Shown here in pieces: positions 8,198 to 16,151 of a stretch of DNA of 43,200 bases; within the stretch, counting starts at the first letter, position 1; every line of letters begins with the position of its first letter. A program made the translations under genes and the position numbers. The notes beneath the pieces are model-generated. The model made no database searches, was not told the DNA's origin, and was given only the letters and a program-made list of their open reading frames with translations. Source of the stretch: Rhodovarius crocodyli (GTDB lineage Bacteria; Pseudomonadota; Alphaproteobacteria; Acetobacterales; Acetobacteraceae); the NCBI GenBank assembly GCA_945901085.1, contig CAMDJV010000029.1, positions 1-43,200 of the forward strand, in the 5' to 3' direction.

Positions 8198-9409
8198 ATG
8201 CGGCTTGGCCGTGAGATGCGATGGATGCTCCTGGCGCTGGGGGCGATGTTCATGCAGCAGAGCTTCGCCTCGCTCGGCCGCAGCCTGCCCACGGTGATCG
8301 CGCCGGCCATTATCGATGATCTGGCCCTCGACCCTGCCTGGGTGGGAGTTTATGTCTCCATTGCCGCCTTTGCCTCGCTGGTGTTCCAACTGGGCTGCGG
8401 CAGTTTCATCATCCGCTATGGCGCTTTGCGGATGAGCCAGGTGGCGCTGGTGTTTTTGGCCGCTGGGCTGGCCTTTGCCTCTTCGGGGCTTTTGCTGATG
8501 TTCGCGCTTTCGGCGTTGATCGGCGGCGGGGGGGCGGCGATGTCCACCCCCGCCTCATCGCATTTGCTGGGGCGCTATACGCCGCCGCGGATCATGCCGC
8601 TGGTCTTCTCCATCAAGCAGACGGCGGTGCCGGCGGGGTTGCTGCTCGCAGGGCTTTTGGGGCCGGCCATCACCGATGGGATGAGTTGGCGCGCGGCGCT
8701 GGATGTTGCGGCCATCGCCTGCCTGGTGTTTGCGGTGATGCTGCAGCCACTCTCGCGCGAGTTTGACAGCGACCGCGACCCTGGCCGGTCATTCCAGATG
8801 AGTGACTTCGCCACCACGCTGCGGGCGGTGATGACGGCGCCGGAATTGCGGCGGCTTTCCCTGGCCTGTTTTGCCTTCAATGGGCTGCAGACGGTGTTCA
8901 CCTCCTATTTTATCATTCTGCTGACCGAGGCGGGGTATGGGCTGAGCCTGGCGGGGCTGGTGTTTTCCATTGCCATGATGGTGGCGGTGCCGGGGCGTAT
9001 TCTCTGGGGCTGGATGGGCAGCAGCTTTGTCGCACCCCGGGCGATGATGGGGGCGCTGGCCTTGGGGATGGCGGTGAGCAGCTTCGCACTGGCCTTTTTT
9101 GGCGCAGCCTGGCCGGTGGTGGCGGTGGGGCTGGTGGCGAGCGCGCTGAGCGCGACCGCAATGTCCTGGCATGGCGTGCTGCTGGCGGAAGCCGCGCGGC
9201 TGGCACCGCATATGCGCGGGGCGGCGACAGGGGGGGTGCTGTCCTTCGGCCAGGTGGGGGCACTGCTGTTGCCGCTGGTCTTTGCCGGTATTCTTTGGGC
9301 GAGTGGGAGTTATGGGCTGGGCTTTGCGGTCTGTGGGTTGCCGGCCTTGGTTGTCGGCATTGTGTTGCTGCGGCCTTCTCACGCCGATTTGGCTGCTGAG
9401 AAGCACTGA
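8198..9409 (+). CDS. MFS transporter
   Basis: About 403 residues and roughly twelve hydrophobic segments, so an inner-membrane carrier of the major facilitator superfamily. The first helix includes MLLALGAMFMQQSFASLGRS and is followed by the periplasmic IIDDLALDPAWVGVY segment common in this superfamily; the middle charged loop is near RDPGRSFQMSDFATTLR. I chose ATG 8198 because a CTGGGGGGA ribosome-binding site ends six bases before it; 8192 and 8141 are in-frame alternatives, the latter overlapping map. Substrate is unknown. Its neighbour map says nothing about cargo; the peptide-type binding protein downstream belongs to another unit beyond the repeat. Confidence 0.85.
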   Translation: MRLGREMRWMLLALGAMFMQQSFASLGRSLPTVIAPAIIDDLALDPAWVGVYVSIAAFASLVFQLGCGSFIIRYGALRMSQVALVFLAAGLAFASSGLLLMFALSALIGGGGAAMSTPASSHLLGRYTPPRIMPLVFSIKQTAVPAGLLLAGLLGPAITDGMSWRAALDVAAIACLVFAVMLQPLSREFDSDRDPGRSFQMSDFATTLRAVMTAPELRRLSLACFAFNGLQTVFTSYFIILLTEAGYGLSLAGLVFSIAMMVAVPGRILWGWMGSSFVAPRAMMGALALGMAVSSFALAFFGAAWPVVAVGLVASALSATAMSWHGVLLAEAARLAPHMRGAATGGVLSFGQVGALLLPLVFAGILWASGSYGLGFAVCGLPALVVGIVLLRPSHADLAAEKH

Positions 9410-9435
9410 GGGCGGAGCAAGGAACGAAATGGCTT

Positions 9436-9495
9436 TGGCCCCTCCCGCTCTCCCAACATGGTCGACATATATGCCGACGATTTTCCTCGACCTCT
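9436..9495. repeat. Dispersed intergenic element, partial copy C1
   Basis: Fragment holding the stem GTCGACAT-AT-ATGCCGAC (9461-9478) followed by a CGA-TTTTCCTCGACC piece. The preceding GGCTTTGGCCCCTCCCGCTCTCCC looks like a rearranged fusion of the left hairpin and the right end of the element. Confidence 0.6.
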
Positions 9496-9629
9496 GATAT
9501 TTTTTTCGAGCCTGTCCCGTGCGGATGGGCTCACTATATGGGAATTAGTGTTTTGTTTTTATAATATTTTTATCGTCTCAAACAGTTCTACCTAAACCAA
9601 TTGCAACCCAAAACCGATAATACATCGAA

Positions 9630-9705
9630 GGTGGAGGAAACTGGTCGACATGTATGTCGACCCTCCTGGGGTGCTCGAGGGGCAAAGCCCCTCGATCTTA
9701 TCTCC
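9630..9705. repeat. Dispersed intergenic element, inverted copy C2
   Basis: Left half of the element in opposite orientation: GTCGACAT-GT-ATGTCGAC (9644-9661) then CGAGGGGC-AAA-GCCCCTCG (9676-9694), both perfect. With C1 it makes the only gap in the window with two pieces in opposite orientation. Confidence 0.75.
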
Positions 9706-9792
9706 CCTCGCCGTTCGTTCTTCCGCAGCGGAGGCGGCCTTGCCAAGGCTGGGGCGGCGGGCGCAGCCTTGCGGGGCAAAAGGAGCTTTTTG

Positions 9793-11364
9793 ATGCGCAG
9801 ACGCAGTCTCATCGCAGCCGCCACCGCAGCGCCCGCCCTGGTGCGCGCGCAAAGCGCGACCACGCTGAAATTCATCCCGCAGCAGGACCTCATCGTCCTC
9901 GATCCGGTTACCACCACCGCCTATATCACCCGCAACCATGGCTACATGGTTTTCGACACGCTGTACGGCATGGACGGGCAATTCGGCGCGACGCCGCAGA
10001 TGGTGGATGGCCATACGATCGAGAATGATGGGCGGCTGTGGAATCTGCGGCTGCGGGAGAATTTGTGGTTCCATGATGGCACGCCGGTGCTGGCGCGCGA
10101 TTGCGTGGCGAGCATTCGTCGCTGGGCGCGGCGCGACCCCTTTGGCGTGACGCTGATGGAGACGACGGAGGAGCTTTCCGCCCCGGATGACCGGACTATT
10201 CGTTTTCGGCTGAAGCGGCCCTTCCCGCTGCTGCCCATCGCGCTGGGCAAGGCCTCGGTGCCGGTATGCGCGATGATGCCTGAGCGGCTGGCCAATACCG
10301 ATGCGTTTCAGCAGGTGCCCGAGATGATCGGCTCCGGCCCCTTCCGCTTCAAGGCGGATGAGCGGGTGCCTGGGGCCCGGGTGGTTTATACGAAGTTCGA
10401 GCGTTATGTGCCGCGCGCCTCGGGCACGCCGACATGGACGGCCGGGCCCAAGGTGGTGCATTTCGACCGGGTTGAGTGGAACTCGATGCCCGACCCTTCC
10501 ACCGGCAATTCGGCCATGCTGAATAATGAGCAGGATTGGCAGGAATATGCCTCGCTCAATCACCTGCCGCTGCTGCGCCGGGCGCGCAATCTGCGGCTGC
10601 AGATTCTCGATAATACTGGTTATGTGTCGATGCTGCGGGTCAATCATTTGACGCCGCCATTCAATAATCCAGCGATCCGGCGGGCGCTGTGGGGGGCGAT
10701 TGACCAGCAGGCCTGCATGCATGCGCTGGTTGGGCCCTCGGAGCCCAGCCTCTACCATCTGCCGCTCGGGTTTTTCGCGCCGAAGACGCCGATGGCCAGT
10801 GAGGCGGGCCTCGATGTGCTGCGCGGGCCGCGGGATATGGCGGCGGTGAACCGGGCGCTGCGGGCGGCAGGCTATAATGGCGAGACGGTGCTGCTGATGA
10901 TCCCGACCAATTCCTCGGCGCTCAATCTGCAGGGCGAGGTGATGGCCGATACGCTCAAGCGGGCGGGGATGAATGTTGAGGTTTATGCGGTGGAGTTCAA
11001 CGCCATGCTGCAGCGGCGCAACCGCCGTGGGCCGGTGAGCGATGGCGGCTGGAGCGCCTTTGTCACCAATTGGTCGGGGTCGGATTGGCTCAGCCCGGCG
11101 GGGCATATCGCGCTGCGCGGCAATGGCGAGCAGGGCTATGCCGGTTGGGCCACCATGCCGCGGATTGAGGCGATGCGCGATGCCTGGTTTGAGGCGCCCG
11201 ATGTGGCGGCGCAGCAGGCGATTTGCCGGGACATTCAGTTGGAGGCGATGAACCAGGTGCCGTATTATCCGCTGGGTCAGGTGATGCAGCCCACCGTCTA
11301 TCGCTCCAATCTGACGGGTGTGTTGGATGGGTTTTCCACCTTCTGGAATGTGAGGCGCGCATGA
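9793..11364 (+). CDS. ABC transporter substrate-binding protein, peptide/family 5 type
   Basis: 523 residues from the ATG at 9793, which has AAAAGGAGC seven bases upstream. The N-terminus MRRRSLIAAATAAPALVRAQ is a signal peptide with consecutive arginines, perhaps Tat-dependent as in related bacteria. The mature protein resembles the SBP_bac_5 family (oligopeptide, nickel and opine binders): LDPVTTTAYITRNHGYMVFD, the WNLRLRENLWFHDGTPV strand and RFRLKRPFPLLP. It should work in the periplasm with ABC permeases and ATPases, but none are next to it. The stop overlaps the start of an M20-type hydrolase (ATGA), so an imported amide or peptide may be the shared substrate; that is inference. Confidence 0.88.
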   Translation: MRRRSLIAAATAAPALVRAQSATTLKFIPQQDLIVLDPVTTTAYITRNHGYMVFDTLYGMDGQFGATPQMVDGHTIENDGRLWNLRLRENLWFHDGTPVLARDCVASIRRWARRDPFGVTLMETTEELSAPDDRTIRFRLKRPFPLLPIALGKASVPVCAMMPERLANTDAFQQVPEMIGSGPFRFKADERVPGARVVYTKFERYVPRASGTPTWTAGPKVVHFDRVEWNSMPDPSTGNSAMLNNEQDWQEYASLNHLPLLRRARNLRLQILDNTGYVSMLRVNHLTPPFNNPAIRRALWGAIDQQACMHALVGPSEPSLYHLPLGFFAPKTPMASEAGLDVLRGPRDMAAVNRALRAAGYNGETVLLMIPTNSSALNLQGEVMADTLKRAGMNVEVYAVEFNAMLQRRNRRGPVSDGGWSAFVTNWSGSDWLSPAGHIALRGNGEQGYAGWATMPRIEAMRDAWFEAPDVAAQQAICRDIQLEAMNQVPYYPLGQVMQPTVYRSNLTGVLDGFSTFWNVRRA

Positions 11365-12944
11365 GCCCGCGTGACACCGCGCTGGCCTGGATTGCGGCCC
11401 ATGAGAAGCGCTTTTCCGATTTCTGCGGCCGTATTTGGGAGCATGCCGAGCCGGCCTGGCGGGAATATAAATCGGCCGCCGATTATGTGGAGTTGCTGCG
11501 CGCGGAGGGCTTTGCCGTTGAGGCTGGCTCGGGCGGGATGCCCACGGCGTTTGTCGCGACCTGGGGGCAAGGTGCGCCGGTGCTGGCGGGCTTTTCGGAA
11601 TATGACGCGGTGCCGGGGAATTCGCAGCAGGTTGTGCCCTACCCTGCCCCGCGCGCCGGGCTGCACCCCTATGCCGCGGGGCATACGGACCCGCATTCCA
11701 TGCTGGGCACGGCCTCGCTGGTGGCGATGCTGGGGGCTAAGGCGGCGATGGAGGCGCATGGCATTGCCGGGCAGTTGAAGCTGTTTGGCGAACCGGCGGA
11801 GAAGGTGTGCGGCTCCAAGCCCATCCATGCCGCCAAGGGCTATTATGACGGGCTGGATGCGGCGGTGGTGTGGCATCCCTGGGCCTCCAATACCGTGACC
11901 TCGGACACGCAGTTTGGCGCCTATTGGTCCTGCGTGATCAGTTTCGAGGCGGATCAGCCGGAGCATTGGATCGACCCGACCCTGGTGCCGATTGAGGGGG
12001 CGCATGCGGGGGCGCGCAGCCCGGGCGCGCTGGATGCGATGTGCCTGATGTACACCACGACGAAATACACCAAGGAGGCGATGTTCCCGCATGCCGGCTC
12101 CTGGACGCTGAATGAATTCGTGCTGGGCGATGGCGGTGCGACCTCGGATAATCTGCCGCCGCGGTTTAGTCAGATCCAGTATTCGTGGCGTTCCTCTTCC
12201 TTGGGGATTCAGGAGCAGATCTGGCGGGTGCTGGCCAATAATGCCCGGCATGCGGCGGGCAGCACTGGCTGCCGCGCCTATGTGCGCTGGGTGACGAAGA
12301 CCCGGGTTGGGGTGCCCAATCAGGTGATGACGGACCTGACCTGGAAGAACCTGCAGGCGGTGGGCGCGCCCGCCTATGGCGAGGCGGCGAAGGAATTTGG
12401 CCGGGAGATTCAGCGCCATCTGGGGCTGGAGGCGATGGAGGATCCCTTCATTGAGAGTGTCAGCCGGCTGACGCCGCCGGAGGCGAATGAGGCGCGGCTG
12501 CGGGCGGGGTTGCCGGCCTGGCAGAAGCATCTGAGCGCCGATGATTATGTTGAATTCTGCTGGCATGCGCCGACGGTGCGGCTATTGGCCGGGCGGCCCC
12601 GGCTGCGGCCGCCTTCGCATGGCTTTGCCTATCCCAATTGGGCCTATACGGCGCTGAGCGGGCTGCCGGAGGCGATTGACCCTGGCATGTTCGTGGCCGC
12701 CAAAACCATGGCGCTGACCTATATCGACCTGGCGACCCAGCCCGAGATGCTGGCGGCGGCGCAGGCTGAGTTTGTCAGCCGCACCGGCGGCGTGGGCGGG
12801 CCTGGCTGGGTGGGGCCGCTGCTGCCGGCGGATTTCGACCCGCCGGTGGATTTGCGCTGGCCGGAATATGTCACCACGCCGCGCGGCGAGGAATGGTGCA
12901 TTCCCACGCCGCATCAGGGGACGGGCGCGGGCGAGCCGCTATGA
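11361..12944 (+). CDS. M20-family amidohydrolase (AbgB-like) with altered metal-site residues
   Basis: 527 residues. The fold matches the AbgB-like branch of M20 metallohydrolases (p-aminobenzoyl-glutamate utilisation type): a WEHAEPAWREY N-terminal helix, SEYDAVPG (80-86), GHTDPHSMLGTASL (107-120) and LFGEPAEKVCGSK (141-153). In standard members the two last motifs read G-H-x-C-G-H-N and G-T-P-A-E-E. Here the Cys is Asp110 and the second Glu is Lys148, while His108, His112 and Glu147 stay. Metal binding may therefore be changed. It is start-stop coupled to the ABC binding protein and to the small ORF that follows. Substrate is unknown; an amide taken up by the transporter is a fair guess. 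Confidence 0.82.
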   Translation: MSPRDTALAWIAAHEKRFSDFCGRIWEHAEPAWREYKSAADYVELLRAEGFAVEAGSGGMPTAFVATWGQGAPVLAGFSEYDAVPGNSQQVVPYPAPRAGLHPYAAGHTDPHSMLGTASLVAMLGAKAAMEAHGIAGQLKLFGEPAEKVCGSKPIHAAKGYYDGLDAAVVWHPWASNTVTSDTQFGAYWSCVISFEADQPEHWIDPTLVPIEGAHAGARSPGALDAMCLMYTTTKYTKEAMFPHAGSWTLNEFVLGDGGATSDNLPPRFSQIQYSWRSSSLGIQEQIWRVLANNARHAAGSTGCRAYVRWVTKTRVGVPNQVMTDLTWKNLQAVGAPAYGEAAKEFGREIQRHLGLEAMEDPFIESVSRLTPPEANEARLRAGLPAWQKHLSADDYVEFCWHAPTVRLLAGRPRLRPPSHGFAYPNWAYTALSGLPEAIDPGMFVAAKTMALTYIDLATQPEMLAAAQAEFVSRTGGVGGPGWVGPLLPADFDPPVDLRWPEYVTTPRGEEWCIPTPHQGTGAGEPL

Positions 12945-13078
12945 GCGATGTCTGTGCTGCGCGCGGTTATGGCCAGGCAGCACATGAGCCGGAACTGCTC
13001 GATCTCGGGCGGCGTTATGCCGATGTGATCGACGCGGATCGGGCGATTGAGCAATGGCGGCGGGGGAGTATGGGCTGA
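12941..13078 (+). CDS. Small hypothetical protein, 45 residues
   Basis: The ATG at 12941 overlaps the stop of the M20 hydrolase gene (ATGA), and the frame runs 45 codons to TGA at 13076. The peptide starts MSDVCAARGYGQAAHEPELL and ends in a helix-like DADRAIEQWRRGSMG; it has one Cys, no signal and no membrane segment. I do not recognise it. The exact start-stop coupling supports real translation, but a chance frame or the remnant of a longer gene is possible. It ends five bases before the convergent acyl-CoA dehydrogenase-like gene. Confidence 0.5.
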   Translation: MSDVCAARGYGQAAHEPELLDLGRRYADVIDADRAIEQWRRGSMG

Positions 13079-13083
13079 GCGCC

Positions 13084-14292
13084 CTACTCTGCCGCGGCCA
13101 ATTTCGGCTGGGAGATGTCGCTCAGCCGTTGCTGCGGCAATTTCCAGCCCAGCATCTTCGAGGCCACCAGCGTGCGCAGGACCTGCGCCGTGCCGCCGCC
13201 GATGGTGAACATCCGCACATCGCGCGCCATGCGTTCGATGGGGAAGTTTTTGGAATAGCCGCGGGCGCCGAAGATTTGCAGCGCGTCATTGACGATTTTG
13301 ATCGCGGCCTCAGAGGCGAAGATTTTGGCTTGTGCGGCCAGTTCAGGGTCGGGGAAGGCGCTGTTATTGGGGCCGCGTGAGGCGGCGGCGGCGTGCAGCA
13401 TGAGGCGTGAGGCGGTGAGTTGGGTCTGCATATCGGCCAGCATCCATTGCAGACCCTGGAACTCGCCGATCGGCCGGCCGAATTGCTCGCGGCCCTTGGC
13501 CCATTCCAAAGCGTGGTCGAGCGCGCCGGCGGCGATGCCCATGGCCACCGTGCCGGCGCCCACGCGCTGCGAGTTATAGGCGTTGATGAGTTGGGCAAAG
13601 CCGCGGGCGAAGCCGCCGGGCGGGCGCAGCACCATGGCTTCGGGCACGATGAGGTTGGTGAAGGTCAATTCGCCCTCAGGCATGCCGCACAGGCCCATGG
13701 TGGGCTCGCGCCGGGTCATGTCGAGGCCCGGCGCGCCGCGCTCGGCGAGGAAGCCGCCAATGCCCATGTCGCGGCCCTGCTCGTCGAAGGCGCGGGCGAA
13801 GATGAGGTGGAGTTTGGAAACGCCCGCCCCGGTGATCCAGTGCTTGACGCCATTGATCACCCAGCTGTTGCCGCGCTGGTCGGCGCGGGTGCGCATGGCG
13901 GTGGCATCCGAGCCGGCATCGGGTTCGGTGATGCAAATGGCCGGCTTGTCACCCGCCAGCACCAGATCGGCCGCCCAGCGTTTTTGCGCGTCACTGCCAT
14001 AGGCCATGACGGTGGAGATGGCGCCCATATTGCCCTCCACCACGATGCGCGCGGTGACGGTGCAGGCGCGGGCCATTTCCTCGACCACGATGGCGACATC
14101 GAGGAAGGAGCGGCCCTGCCCGCCCCATTCGGCGGGGATGGACATGCCCATGAAGCCGGCCTCGACCAGTTTGGCCACGATGTCCCAGGGGTATTCCAGG
14201 GAGGCATCGATGGCGGCGGCGCGGGGTGCGACCACGGTCTCGGCAAATTCACGCGCGCGGCCGCGCAAATCCTGGTCGATGGCTGGTATCAT
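13084..14292 (-). CDS. Acyl-CoA dehydrogenase family protein, candidate 3-sulfinopropanoyl-CoA desulfinase (Acd-like)
   Basis: 402 residues with the full FAD-dependent acyl-CoA dehydrogenase fold: ICITEPDAGSDA (119-130), WITGAGVSK (152-160), REQFGRPIGEFQGLQWM (268-284) and the C-terminal RDVRMFTIGGGTAQ (358-370). The usual catalytic Glu in the I-Y-E-G-T motif is Gly366, and the alternative Glu site used by isovaleryl-CoA dehydrogenase is Gln242. From memory, this Gln and an Arg at the position of Arg82 are the marks of the desulfinase Acd of Advenella, which removes sulfite from 3-sulfinopropanoyl-CoA and does not oxidise acyl-CoA. Motifs such as NSQRVGAGTVA and QVLRTLVASK also fit. I chose ATG 14292 over one seven codons upstream by family start. 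No CoA-transferase gene is near. Confidence 0.7.
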   Translation of the reverse strand: MIPAIDQDLRGRAREFAETVVAPRAAAIDASLEYPWDIVAKLVEAGFMGMSIPAEWGGQGRSFLDVAIVVEEMARACTVTARIVVEGNMGAISTVMAYGSDAQKRWAADLVLAGDKPAICITEPDAGSDATAMRTRADQRGNSWVINGVKHWITGAGVSKLHLIFARAFDEQGRDMGIGGFLAERGAPGLDMTRREPTMGLCGMPEGELTFTNLIVPEAMVLRPPGGFARGFAQLINAYNSQRVGAGTVAMGIAAGALDHALEWAKGREQFGRPIGEFQGLQWMLADMQTQLTASRLMLHAAAASRGPNNSAFPDPELAAQAKIFASEAAIKIVNDALQIFGARGYSKNFPIERMARDVRMFTIGGGTAQVLRTLVASKMLGWKLPQQRLSDISQPKLAAAE

Positions 14293-14346
14293 AAGTGCTG
14301 GTCCCCTCTGCAAGCCCCGTCAAGCCGGGGCGGGAATTGATCTGGG

Positions 14347-15459
14347 TTAGCGCGGCCCAACCGGGCGGGTTTCGATCACCTCCAGACCATAGCCCTCCAG
14401 CCCCACCACGGGGCGGGGGTGGTTGGAGAGGCGGATGATCTGGGAGATGCCGAGATCGGCCAGGATTTGCGCACCGATGCCGTAATCGCGCAGCGCGGGG
14501 GAGGCCGCACGCTCACGCCCACGGCGGATTTCGGTGCTGATGCCATCCACCCGGTAGTCGCGCAGCAGCACGACCACGCCGCGGCCTTCGGCCTCGATCA
14601 TCCGCATGGCGCCGTGCAACTCGGCCACGCCCGCGCCGCCCACCAGATCATGCAGCAGGCTTGCGGCGTGCATGCGGGTGAGGACGGGGGCGGGGCCGGA
14701 GATGTCGCCCTTGATGAGGGCGAGATGTTCGCCGGGCTCGAGCGGGGTGGAATAGACCACCGCCTTCCATGCACCGCCGACGGCGTGCTGGATTTCGCCC
14801 TCTTCGACGCGGGCGACCAGTTTTTCGGTGCGGCGGCGATGGGCGATGAGGTCGGCTATCGTGCCGAGCTTGAGGCCGTGATGCTGGGCGAAGGCGACCA
14901 GATCCGGCAGGCGGGCCATGGTGCCGTCATCATTCATGATCTCGCAGATGACGCCGGCGGGGTTGAGGCCGGCCATGCGGGCGAAATCCACCGCCGCCTC
15001 GGTGTGCCCGGCACGCACCAGGGTGCCGCCATCGCGCGCCACCAGCGGGAAGACGTGGCCGGGGGTGACGATGTGCTCGCGGCCGAGATCGGGGTTGATG
15101 GCGACCGCGATGGTGCGCGCACGGTCGGCCGCCGAGATGCCGGTGGTGACGCCGTCGCGCGCCTCGATGGAGACGGTGAAGGCGGTGGAATGGCGGGTGC
15201 CATTATGCTGCGCCATGAGCGGCAAGCTGAGCTGTTCGACGCGCGGGCGGGCCATGGCCAGGCAGATCAGGCCACGGGCGTAGCGGGCCATGAAATTGAC
15301 CGCGTCGGCGGTGGCGAATTGCGCGGGGATGACGAGGTCGCCCTCATTCTCGCGGTCCTCATCATCGACGAGGATGAACATGCGGCCGTTTCGCGCCTCT
15401 TCCAGCAGCTCCTCGGTGGGGGCCAGGAAATCCGCGAAGCGGGTGGTGGTGGTCTTCAA
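14347..15459 (-). CDS. ribB: 3,4-dihydroxy-2-butanone-4-phosphate synthase with degenerate GTP cyclohydrolase II domain (RibBX type)
   Basis: About 370 residues. The N-terminal half is an intact RibB: FILVDDEDRENEGDLVIPAQ, HIVTPGHVFPL, RAGHTEAAVD and GVICEIMNDDGTMAR. It turns ribulose-5-phosphate into the four-carbon riboflavin precursor. The C-terminal half has the RibA fold (ALIKGDISGPAPVL, DYGIGAQILADLG) but has lost all three zinc cysteines: the site normally R-V-H-S-E-C reads RMHAAS, and the C-D-C pair is missing. GTP cyclohydrolase II activity is therefore not expected here. I prefer a TTG start at 15459, with GGAG eight bases upstream; a TTG at 15555 would overlap ribE and add 32 poorly conserved residues. 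Confidence 0.9.
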   Translation of the reverse strand: MKTTTTRFADFLAPTEELLEEARNGRMFILVDDEDRENEGDLVIPAQFATADAVNFMARYARGLICLAMARPRVEQLSLPLMAQHNGTRHSTAFTVSIEARDGVTTGISAADRARTIAVAINPDLGREHIVTPGHVFPLVARDGGTLVRAGHTEAAVDFARMAGLNPAGVICEIMNDDGTMARLPDLVAFAQHHGLKLGTIADLIAHRRRTEKLVARVEEGEIQHAVGGAWKAVVYSTPLEPGEHLALIKGDISGPAPVLTRMHAASLLHDLVGGAGVAELHGAMRMIEAEGRGVVVLLRDYRVDGISTEIRRGRERAASPALRDYGIGAQILADLGISQIIRLSNHPRPVVGLEGYGLEVIETRPVGPR

Positions 15460-15541
15460 GACTTGTGCTCCACGCAGGGGCCGGGCCGAAGTGGCGCGGC
15501 GGATGGCCGGGCTTTGGCCGGCGCTTGGGTGATATTGGGCA

Positions 15542-16147
15542 TCAGCGATATTCAAGCAGCCGGGCGACGTAGCGCGCCAGGGTATCGACCTCGAAATTCA
15601 CCCGATCACCCGGTTGCAGGGTGCCGAAAGTGGTGTGTGCGGCGGTGTGGGGGATGATATTGACGCCAAAATCATCGCCCTCCACCTCATTGACCGTGAG
15701 CGAGACGCCATCCAACGCCACGCTGCCCTTGGAGGCAATATGGCGGGCGAGGCCGCCGGGGACGCGAAAGCGCCAGCGCACCGAGGCGTTTTCCGGCCGG
15801 GCTTCGAGCACCTCGGCCACGGCATCGACATGGCCGGCGACGATATGGCCGCCCAGCTCATCGCCCAGGCGCAGGCTGCGCTCGAGATTGACCCGCGCGC
15901 CGGCGCGCCAGCCGCCCAGGGTGGATTTGGCCAGGGTCTCGGCCGAGACATCGACGGCGAATTCATCCGCCCCCAGCCGCACCACGGTGAGGCAGACGCC
16001 CGAGCAGCAGATGGAGGCGCCGAGTTCGGTGGCCGGGTTGACCAGGAAGCCGGGGGCGACGCCGATCAGCACGCGCATGTCGTGCCCGGCGCCGATGGGC
16101 TGGACTTCCCGCACCGTGCCGAGGGCGGTGACTATACCTGTGAACAT
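15542..16147 (-). CDS. ribE: Riboflavin synthase, alpha chain
   Basis: 201 residues with the twin lumazine-binding repeats. The first begins MFTGIVTALGTV, the second near residue 98 with GGHIVAGHVDAVAEV. It joins two 6,7-dimethyl-8-ribityllumazine molecules to make riboflavin. The motifs CSGVCLTV and DGVSLTVNEV mark the two substrate pockets, one from each repeat. ATG 16147 gives the canonical start; the upstream in-frame alternative adds seven residues. It starts four bases after the ribD stop and precedes ribB, so the three genes form one unit. Confidence 0.95.
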   Translation of the reverse strand: MFTGIVTALGTVREVQPIGAGHDMRVLIGVAPGFLVNPATELGASICCSGVCLTVVRLGADEFAVDVSAETLAKSTLGGWRAGARVNLERSLRLGDELGGHIVAGHVDAVAEVLEARPENASVRWRFRVPGGLARHIASKGSVALDGVSLTVNEVEGDDFGVNIIPHTAAHTTFGTLQPGDRVNFEVDTLARYVARLLEYR

Positions 16148-16151
16148 GTCT

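Larger units (their letters stand above)
9410..9792. other. Gap of 383 bp with two repeat pieces
   Basis: The gap between the MFS gene and the ABC binding protein. It carries a partial repeat (C1) and an inverted copy (C2) separated by about 135 bp of markedly AT-rich DNA (about 9490-9620), which could hold the promoter of the downstream gene; I cannot pick a convincing -35/-10 pair. An open frame from 9601 runs through C2 into the binding-protein gene, but C2 is repeat DNA and not a real N-terminus. Confidence 0.6.

Noticed and set aside
9601-9792. 64-residue N-terminal extension of the ABC binding protein
   Set aside because: It runs through inverted repeat C2 and precedes a signal peptide and good ribosome-binding site at 9793.
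9654-10028. Short frames over the repeats, of the type MSTLLGCSRGKAPRS
   Set aside because: The same peptide appears at most copies because the repeat is conserved as DNA; none has a supported start or coding bias.
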